Assembly: GCA_937858165.1 (NCBI GenBank)
Contig: CALLZA010000980.1
Span: 1-6,215, forward strand
Length of the DNA stretch: 6,215 nucleotides
Direction of reading: 5' to 3'
DNA from: an uncultured Ardenticatenia bacterium
Lineage (GTDB): Bacteria > Chloroflexota > Anaerolineae > Promineifilales > Promineifilaceae
The translations under genes and the position numbers were made by a program. Of this stretch, positions 1 through 6,215 are shown piece after piece; the first letter of the stretch is position 1, and each line of letters starts with the position of its first letter. Below the pieces are notes generated by a model. The model was not told the DNA's origin. It did not search any database and saw nothing but the letters and a program-made list of their open reading frames with translations.

Positions 1-174
1 TATTATACACGGTTTCTTCGCAGATCGTGATCCGTATGTTTCTTTAATCTGTCTAGTGAACTGTTGTGGTACGTGCGCGATGTCTGCTGTATTCCACGAC
101 GTTGATGTGTTGTAGTAAAATAGCTTGTGGGTAGTAGAATGACAGTCTGAGAGAAAAGATCTTGTTTTTTGTTT
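1..174. other. Non-genomic read-through noise beyond the sequencing adapter
   Basis: This stretch lies outside a complete Illumina P5 adapter (175-244), so it cannot be contiguous with the genome. Read on the minus strand it begins with an A-rich run (complement of the T-rich bases at about 163-174) directly after the adapter end, then continues as AT-rich sequence with no recognisable gene. That is what base-callers emit when a read runs past the end of a short library molecule. Open frames across it are chance. I see no promoter, RNA or repeat in it. It should be trimmed. Confidence 0.9.
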
Positions 175-244
175 AATGATACGGCGACCACCGAGATCTA
201 CACTAGATCGCTCGTCGGCAGCGTCAGATGTGTATAAGAGACAG
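175..244 (+). other. Illumina Nextera P5 adapter, i5 index and transposon mosaic end
   Basis: The segment is a complete Nextera library end in canonical order. Positions 175-203 are the 29-nt P5 flow-cell sequence (AATGATACGG...TCTACAC). Positions 204-211 are an 8-nt index, TAGATCGC, which I recall as i5 index N501/S501. Positions 212-225 are TCGTCGGCAGCGTC. Positions 226-244 are the 19-nt Tn5 mosaic end AGATGTGTATAAGAGACAG. Genomic sequence starts at 245. Translations of this segment give peptides that recur as adapter contamination in protein databases, such as MCIRDR and VYKRQ on the plus strand and SVSYTHLTLPT on the minus strand. Confidence 0.99.
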
Positions 245-245
245 A

Positions 246-859
246 GACCGCGGGGCGACCATCGACCTCGGCCCCTACCCGGCGCTGACCGAGATTCGCC
301 GCCCGCCGCGGGCCCGCCCCGGCTACCAGTTGGGCGACCCGATCGAGTTGCACGGCGTGAATCTGTTGGGCGAGACGGTGGCGGTGCGTTTTGTCCACGG
401 CGACGGCGACGAGCTGACGCTGGCCCCGCTGCCCGGCAGCACCGACACCCGCCTGCTGCTCGATCTGCCCGACGACGCCCCGGCCCAGACCGCCTGGGCG
501 CCGGGCTTCTACGCCGTCACGGTCGAGGCTGGTCCCGCCGGGCGGCCGCCGCGCAGCAGCAACAGCCTGCCGCTGGCCCTGTCGCCGCGCGTCACCAGCG
601 TCACCTTCGCCGCGCCGAACGTGACCGTCGTCGCCCGGCCGCAAATTCGGCCCGACCAGCGCGCCCGGCTGCTGCTGGGCGAGGCCGAGTTGCCGGCCGC
701 GCCCCACCCGGCGGCCACCGACACGCTGACCTTTGACGCGAGCAGCGTCCCCGCCGCCGACTACGTGGCCCGGCTGCGCATCGATGGCGTGGACAGCCTG
801 CCGGCCGTCCTCTCCGCCGCCGGTCTGGCGTTCGACCCGGCCCAGCGAGTGACCATCCC

Positions 860-863
<4 letters not shown>
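246..863 (+). CDS. Pvc16/DUF4255-type eCIS protein, C-terminal part (5' partial)
   Basis: This is the last 205 codons of a gene whose beginning is missing at the contig edge. An apparent ATG at 228 lies inside the adapter mosaic end and gives the artefactual leader MCIRDR, so it is not a start. The visible part reads as two IPT/TIG-like beta-sandwich segments. The first, at about 320-550, has GDPIELHGVNLLGE followed by alternating short strands. The second, at about 590-863, ends in YVARLRIDGVDSLPAVLS and FDPAQRVTIP. That ending is, from memory, typical of DUF4255 (Pvc16_N) proteins of extracellular contractile injection systems, where the family is linked to sheath/tube terminator or cap functions. 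The diagnostic N-terminal DUF4255 domain would lie upstream and cannot be seen. The stop overlaps the next gene's start (ATGA, 860-863), so the two are probably translationally coupled. The assignment rests on the C-terminal signature and on the ATPase neighbour. Confidence 0.72.
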
Positions 864-2967
<2,104 letters not shown>

Positions 2968-2968
<1 letters not shown>

Positions 2969-3069
2969 GAAGACCTCACGCAAAGATCGCCAAGGACGCC
3001 AGGCACGCAAAAAGAAATCTTCCTTTTGCGTCCTTTGCGCCCTTAGCGCTCTTTGCGTGAGGTTCTTCT
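2968..3069. repeat. Long imperfect inverted repeat of the CGCAAAG palindromic type
   Basis: The gap between the ATPase and the next gene folds into one long hairpin. The outer stem is a perfect 13-bp pairing of 2973-2985 (ACCTCACGCAAAG) with 3051-3063. It extends outward by five pairs (2968-2972 with 3065-3069, bulged T at 3064). It continues inward ungapped from 2986-3015 to 3021-3050 with 23 of 30 positions paired, and closes on a 5-nt loop at 3016-3020. The arms consist of repeated CGCAAAG/GCGCCAAGGACGC-like words. I recognise this style from dispersed intergenic palindromes in several environmental phyla, but cannot check copy number here. It begins on the last base of the ATPase stop codon. 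It could act as a terminator, an mRNA-stabilising hairpin or a mobile palindrome. There is no run of T directly after a short stem, so it is not a textbook intrinsic terminator. Confidence 0.85.
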
Positions 3070-3097
3070 CTTAATCTATGTCATCCATGGACTAATC

Positions 3098-3379
3098 ATG
3101 ACCGACTATCACGTGACCATTGACCGGCTGATACTGGAAGGGATCGACCTGCCCTCGTCGGCCGGGCCGCGGCTGGCGGCGGGGGTGTCGGCCGAGTTGG
3201 GCCGGCTGCTGGCAGAGGGCGGGCTGGCGGCTGAAATGAGCGCCGGCGGGGCGCGACGGGCTGTGAGCGGCACGCCGCGTGCCGGCGGCGGCGCGGTGGA
3301 GTTGGGTGCGGGCGCGGCCGACCCGGCGGCGCTGGCGACGCAGATCGCTGGGGCGATCTATGGAGGGCTGGGCGAGTGA
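3098..3379 (+). CDS. Small eCIS-associated protein of unknown function
   Basis: The product has 93 residues. I chose the ATG at 3098 because an in-frame ATG at 3053 would begin inside the inverted repeat and add a 15-residue hydrophobic leader encoded mostly by repeat and spacer. No clear ribosome site precedes 3098. The N-terminus, VTIDRLILEGIDLP, is followed by an amphipathic helix (ELGRLLAEGGLA), a Gly/Ala-rich low-complexity stretch (about residues 48-72) and a C-terminal helix ending ALATQIAGAIYGGLGE. The 'IDRL-L-GID' start and '-IA-AIY-GL' end recall short uncharacterised proteins I associate with eCIS loci next to cargo genes, though I cannot name a family. There is no signal peptide or membrane segment. 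Its stop overlaps the GTG start of the DUF4157 gene (GTGA, 3376-3379), so it is probably coupled to the cargo. A chaperone or loading-adaptor role is conceivable but unproven. Confidence 0.75.
   Translation: MTDYHVTIDRLILEGIDLPSSAGPRLAAGVSAELGRLLAEGGLAAEMSAGGARRAVSGTPRAGGGAVELGAGAADPAALATQIAGAIYGGLGE
3362..3367 (+). promoter_or_regulatory. Strong ribosome binding site for the DUF4157 cargo gene
   Basis: GGAGGG lies 8 nt before the GTG at 3376, inside the end of the preceding small gene, where it encodes part of its Gly-Gly C-terminus. It supports the GTG start and the GTGA overlap over later in-frame starts. Confidence 0.75.
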
Positions 3380-5082
3380 GCGAGCAGGCGGCGGTGCAGC
3401 AGGTCAGGCAACCGGCGAAGCCGGCGGCCCCCACGCGGACGCGAGGCGTCTTGCAACGCGCCTGCGCCTGTGGCAAGCACGCGGGCAACGGCGGCGAATG
3501 CGCCGAGTGCCGCAAAAAGCGGCTGGGCTTGCAGCGCCGCGCTGTCGGGCAAGGACCGGATGTTGCTCCGCCTATCGTCCATGAGGTGCTGCGCTCGCCC
3601 GGCCGGCCGCTGGATGACGCCACGCGCGGCTTCATGGAGTCGCGGTTCAACCATGACTTCAGCCACGTCCCGGCCACCGCGCCCCGTTTGGCGACAGCGG
3701 GCTTGGTGGTTGGCCCGGCGGATGATCCTCTCGAGCGAGAAGCGGAGCGGCAATCGCAGCGAGTGATGCGCTCTCCTGCAACCAATAACGCTTTGCTAGT
3801 TGGCCCAGACTTCAGCCGCGTGCGCATCCACACCGGCGCAGCCGCAGCTAAGTCGGCCCTGGCGGTAAATGCTCGGGCCTATACAGTCGGGCAAAATGTA
3901 GTTTTCGGAGTAGGCGAATACGCGCCGGGGACGAGTGCTGGGCGGAGCTTGCTGGCCCATGAATTGATGCATGTCGTCCAACAGAATACCGGCCCCGGCA
4001 TGACTTTGCAGCGCGATGACAAAGGCAGAGGTGATACGCAGAAATCTACTGAGGAGCAAATCACTGCAGAAGAAAAAGAGGCGAACGCACTTGTGTCTGA
4101 GCTAGAAGGGAGCTGGAAGGAGCTTCGCGATTCTGCTGCGGGGTTTGCAGAGCTGAAAACCTGGATCGCCAAGGGCGACGTCGTGATAGCGCTCATACGC
4201 GAACACACTCAAGCTGGTTTTCAGGCTAGTAAACAAAATGAACAGGACCGCTATCAGGCAAACAAGTTCGCGCTTGAAACCGATCTTGTCGCCTATAACT
4301 ATATTGCTTGGAGCACGCTTGTTTTCGGAAACCTACTCGCCGTTAGAAGTGATACTAAACGCCTTAGTCGTTCTTTTGCTGCCGATAACCGCGCTTTCAC
4401 CGGCCGCGCTGAAGCCGAGCAGCGGCTCAAAGAAATAGAAATGCTCGTCGACAAGTTGTTACCTGAATCCGCCGAAACGATTAAATTGGTTAGCATTTCC
4501 CGCCAGTTTGCCTCCCGTCCTGGCAGTAATGTCGGATTCGCTATCACCACAACATCGGCGATTGACGAAAAAATCCGCTCGGCCATGGTGCAGAAAACTT
4601 CGAAGCTTATAACCACCCAAATCGGCCTTCAAACCTCAGTCACATTTATAAATGAGTTCTTAGACGTAGCTTTCTTCGAAGGCGTGGAACAAACAAAGGA
4701 TGCAATTCAGCAGTTTAGTGAAGTGCGCAATATCCTTAGAAGGGGGGCTCCTAAGAGCAAGAAGGTGTCAAAGGGAGACAGGAAGAAAGGCAAGGATCGC
4801 AAGAGCAAGAAGTGTACTAACGAGGAGGTGGAACGGCGCAATCGCGAGATTCACAATTATTGTGACCAACCAAGAAGCTGTTCCATGCAGCTTGATAACT
4901 GTCAAACGGCCACAGCAAAGGTGGCTGCTGGGAATGGCTGTGTTAGGCTTCGCACAGAGCTTCAGCATAAATGTTTCTCTCCCGGCGACCCTGGTTATAT
5001 GAATCACATGGCGCGGATCGCCCAGGACTCGGCTGCGCTTCAAAATTGCATTGCCGTGATGTCAGCTAAGTGTAAACCATGA
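3376..5082 (+). CDS. DUF4157 eCIS cargo protein with Cys-rich polymorphic-toxin-like C-terminus
   Basis: The product has 568 residues and a GTG start supported by GGAGGG at 3362. In order: residues 26-50 carry a C30-x-C32...C42-x2-C45 header followed by RKKRLGLQRR; residues 62-98 read PPIVHEVLRSPGRPLDD... to FNHDFSHV; residues 117-134 are a second preamble (DPLEREAERQSQRVMR); residues 145-203 are the DUF4157 core (DFSRVRIHTG to HVVQQ) with the intact metallopeptidase-like site HELMH at 195-199. A largely helical region, about 210-455, follows. Then come a Lys-rich hinge (460-479) and a final 89-residue domain with eight cysteines (480, 496, 502, 509, 522, 533, 558, 566) and HKCFSPGDPGYMNHM. 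That domain resembles Cys-containing tips of polymorphic toxins; Ntox16 (a predicted RNase) is my tentative comparison. DUF4157 proteins recur as eCIS-linked cargo. Base composition falls sharply after about 4020, as expected for an exchangeable tip. The stop overlaps the next gene. DUF4157 is confident; toxin activity is inferred. Confidence 0.88.
   Translation: MSEQAAVQQVRQPAKPAAPTRTRGVLQRACACGKHAGNGGECAECRKKRLGLQRRAVGQGPDVAPPIVHEVLRSPGRPLDDATRGFMESRFNHDFSHVPATAPRLATAGLVVGPADDPLEREAERQSQRVMRSPATNNALLVGPDFSRVRIHTGAAAAKSALAVNARAYTVGQNVVFGVGEYAPGTSAGRSLLAHELMHVVQQNTGPGMTLQRDDKGRGDTQKSTEEQITAEEKEANALVSELEGSWKELRDSAAGFAELKTWIAKGDVVIALIREHTQAGFQASKQNEQDRYQANKFALETDLVAYNYIAWSTLVFGNLLAVRSDTKRLSRSFAADNRAFTGRAEAEQRLKEIEMLVDKLLPESAETIKLVSISRQFASRPGSNVGFAITTTSAIDEKIRSAMVQKTSKLITTQIGLQTSVTFINEFLDVAFFEGVEQTKDAIQQFSEVRNILRRGAPKSKKVSKGDRKKGKDRKSKKCTNEEVERRNREIHNYCDQPRSCSMQLDNCQTATAKVAAGNGCVRLRTELQHKCFSPGDPGYMNHMARIAQDSAALQNCIAVMSAKCKP
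3451..3663 (+). repeat. Direct repeat, copy 1 (DUF4157 cargo header)
   Basis: These 213 bp align without gaps to 5716-5928. By codon-wise comparison there are 28 mismatches, all in the first 165 bp and mostly synonymous. The last 48 bp (3616-3663 against 5881-5928) are identical. The encoded 71 residues differ at four positions (H/Y, Q/E, D/E, E/D). The copies diverge completely after the DFS codons. Confidence 0.95.
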
Positions 5083-5612
5083 TGCATAGAACAGAATTCG
5101 CTGATTCGGTAAAGGAGGCCATTCTGGCCGCATTCAAAGGTACCCCTGCACCGGACGACGATGAGCTGGTGGTTGACCCGAGCAGCTATGATCTCGAAAG
5201 CAGCGAAGTCGCGAGTGCATTTAGGAGTAAAGAATGGATGGAAGTAACGGTCGGCATGGTGCATGAATATAAAGAAGCTTTGCCGCTCTTTACGCCGACT
5301 GCCTTTCGATATTACCTCCCTGCCTACATGATTGCCTGTGTCGTTTCTTATTATGCAGTGGATGTTGCACTCGACTCTGTCATTTTCAATCTGACCCCTC
5401 CGTCTGAAAGAAGCGGCTGGAAATGGGACTTTTTCTGGGCCCGGACGAAACTTTTTAGCCGTGGTGAGCGAGAGGCGATCTTGTTGTTTCTTAAATTGAT
5501 GGAGCAATACGAGATTCGCGATTGGGCTACTGAAGGGAAAGTGCCGCCAGAAAACCGATTAAATACAGCAGTAGATTTCTGGTCGAGGCTTTCTGCGGGA
5601 AATATTCCTTGA
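5079..5612 (+). CDS. DUF6714-like protein, candidate immunity protein
   Basis: The product has 177 residues. The ATG at 5079 overlaps the toxin-like gene's stop (ATGA, 5079-5082), with a second ATG directly after it at 5082. There is no clear ribosome site, so it is likely translated by coupling. The sequence resembles what I recall of DUF6714: an N-terminal helix (VKEAILAAFKGTPAPDDDEL, residues 11-30), then Y37-D-L-E, the block LFTPTAFRYYLPAYMIA (70-86), DSVIFNLTPP (99-108) and LFSRGEREAILLFLKLM (125-141). There is no signal peptide. The hydrophobic stretch 80-98 reads as part of a soluble fold rather than a membrane span. Its lowered GC matches the C-terminal half of the upstream cargo and differs from the core genes, as if toxin tip and partner moved together. 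Position, overlap and composition argue for an immunity protein. The alternative is a second cargo or an accessory of unknown role. Confidence 0.8.
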   Translation: MMHRTEFADSVKEAILAAFKGTPAPDDDELVVDPSSYDLESSEVASAFRSKEWMEVTVGMVHEYKEALPLFTPTAFRYYLPAYMIACVVSYYAVDVALDSVIFNLTPPSERSGWKWDFFWARTKLFSRGEREAILLFLKLMEQYEIRDWATEGKVPPENRLNTAVDFWSRLSAGNIP

Positions 5613-5640
5613 ACAATGCCTCCTGTAGATGGCGGATATT

Positions 5641-5645
5641 GAGGA
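5641..5645 (+). promoter_or_regulatory. Ribosome binding site deciding the start of the second DUF4157 gene
   Basis: GAGGA sits 4 nt before the ATG at 5650. The alternative in-frame ATG at 5629 directly follows a TAG stop (5626-5628) and has no purine-rich site upstream, so 5650 is preferred. Confidence 0.55.
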
Positions 5646-5649
5646 CTGT

Positions 5650-6215
5650 ATGTTAGCGATCACGCAAAAACAAAATGAAGGCAATACATTGGTTGCTCAG
5701 CCATCCACCTGTACCCTCCAGCGCGCCTGCGCCTGCGGCAAGTACGCCGGCAACGGCGGTGAGTGCGCCGAATGCCGCAAGAAGCGGTTGGGCTTGCAAC
5801 GTCGCGCCGTTGGAGAAGGGCCGGAAGTCGCCCCACCCATCGTCCACGACGTGCTGCGCTCCCCCGGTCGGCCGCTGGACGACGCCACGCGCGGCTTCAT
5901 GGAGTCGCGGTTCAACCATGACTTCAGCGGCGTGCGCGTGCATACCGACGGGCAGGCGGCGGCATCGGCGCGGGCGGTGAATGCGCTGGCCTACACCGTC
6001 GGTAACCACATGGCCTTTGATGTCGGACAGTTCGCGCCGACGACGAGCGCCGGGCGGGGGCTGTTGACCAACCCGTTAACCACTTTTTGGTCGCAGGGGG
6101 GCGGGCCGTCTGCCCCCGGCCATTGGCCCACATCGGCAGTGTTCATCAGCCCACATACACCACCGCCAGGCCAAAAGGCCACTCAAGCAACCCCCGCCGC
6201 AGAGGCCAGCGCGGG
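5650..6215 (+). CDS. Second DUF4157 eCIS cargo protein (3' partial), HEXXH motif absent as read
   Basis: This frame stays open to the window edge, giving 188 complete codons with no stop. It starts at ATG 5650 behind GAGGA, or possibly at ATG 5629. After a 22-residue lead it repeats the header of the upstream cargo: C-x-C...C-x2-C, RKKRLGLQRR, PPIVHDVLRSPGRPLDD and FMESRFNHDFS. It then continues directly into the DUF4157 core (GVRVHTDGQAAASARAVNALAYTVGN, written here as GVRVHTDGQ then ARAVNALAYTVGN), ending in SAGRGLL. Where family members read LAHELTHVVQQ, this one reads LTNPLTTFWSQ at the same length and in frame (NPLTT at 6070-6084), so the zinc-ligand motif is missing. The tail is Pro/Gly-rich and unrecognised. 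Either this is a degenerate or non-catalytic trunk, or the last 150 bp or so of the contig are inaccurate. GC returns to the high core value here. Confidence 0.8.
   Translation, partial: MLAITQKQNEGNTLVAQPSTCTLQRACACGKYAGNGGECAECRKKRLGLQRRAVGEGPEVAPPIVHDVLRSPGRPLDDATRGFMESRFNHDFSGVRVHTDGQAAASARAVNALAYTVGNHMAFDVGQFAPTTSAGRGLLTNPLTTFWSQGGGPSAPGHWPTSAVFISPHTPPPGQKATQATPAAEASA
5716..5928 (+). repeat. Direct repeat, copy 2 (DUF4157 cargo header)
   Basis: This is the partner of 3451-3663, with about 87% nucleotide identity overall and 67 of 71 encoded residues the same. Its last 48 bp are identical to copy 1. Downstream it runs straight into a canonical DUF4157 core (GVRVHTD), whereas copy 1 runs into HVPATAPRLA and a second preamble. 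Confidence 0.95.

Noticed and set aside
198..707. Minus-strand frame ending SVSYTHLTLPTSDLV
   Set aside because: Its C-terminus is the reverse-strand translation of the mosaic end and index, a common adapter artefact; the rest is a shadow.
176..736. Plus-strand frame beginning MIRRPPRSTLDRSSAASDVYKRQ
   Set aside because: It starts in the P5 adapter, contains the VYKRQ adapter peptide and continues as an Arg/Pro/Ala-rich shadow of the Pvc16-like gene.
3053..3097. Upstream start at 3053 for the small protein
   Set aside because: The 15 extra residues are encoded by the palindrome arm and spacer, giving a hydrophobic leader unlike the rest. The ATG at 3098 opens directly on the conserved-looking part.
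3451..5928. CRISPR array or insertion sequence suggested by the repeated blocks
   Set aside because: There are only two copies, 2 kb apart and in coding frame, without spacers, terminal inverted repeats or a transposase. They are paralogous gene heads.
3358..6009. Similar antisense frames at 3358-3753 and 5653-6009 sharing VMVEPRLHEAARGV
   Set aside because: They resemble each other only because they lie opposite the two copies of the direct repeat. The sense frames carry the C-x-C header and DUF4157 motifs.

Overview
The window looks like the downstream end of an extracellular contractile injection system (eCIS, Pvc/Afp/MAC-like) gene cluster from a GC-rich environmental bacterium, followed by its cargo genes. 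It appears to be a raw assembly contig: the first 244 bases are not genomic but an untrimmed Illumina Nextera P5 adapter preceded by read-through noise. The genomic part starts at 245. Core genes are GC-rich (roughly 65-85% by eye in sampled stretches), and the cargo C-terminus and its downstream partner are much lower (roughly 40-58%). The taxon cannot be fixed from the sequence. The gene style and the CGCAAAGA-type palindromic repeat would fit Chloroflexota, which is a guess.

Layout, all on the + strand: (1) 246-863, the 3' end of a Pvc16/DUF4255-type protein, its N-terminus lost at the contig edge; (2) 860-2968, a 702-residue AAA+ ATPase of the eCIS-associated (Pvc15/Afp15-like) kind, coupled to gene 1 by an ATGA overlap; (3) 2968-3069, a roughly 100-nt imperfect hairpin of the CGCAAAG repeat type in the only sizeable intergenic gap; (4) 3098-3379, a 93-residue protein with small-eCIS-gene features; (5) 3376-5082, a 568-residue DUF4157 protein with a C-x-C...C-x2-C header, a HELMH motif and a separate Lys-rich hinge plus Cys-rich C-terminal domain that looks like a polymorphic-toxin tip; (6) 5079-5612, a DUF6714-like protein whose start overlaps the stop of gene 5, placed where an immunity gene would be; (7) 5650 to the window end, a second DUF4157 protein, open at the 3' end, whose HEXXH site reads NPLTT.

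Proposed working model (inference): genes 1 and 2 finish the injection machine, gene 4 is a small accessory, and genes 5-7 are a cargo array in which a conserved header and DUF4157 trunk is joined to exchangeable toxin tips, with gene 6 protecting the producer. A 213-bp direct repeat (3451-3663 and 5716-5928) shared by the two DUF4157 genes has 28 mismatches in its first 165 bp and none in its last 48 bp, ending exactly where the two proteins diverge. That mosaic pattern suggests recombination or gene conversion. The most interesting point is the possible toxin-immunity pair on an eCIS cargo, because eCIS cargos are usually considered to act on eukaryotic cells and to need no immunity gene. 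Both ends of the contig have quality concerns, so claims about gene 7 need read-level support.
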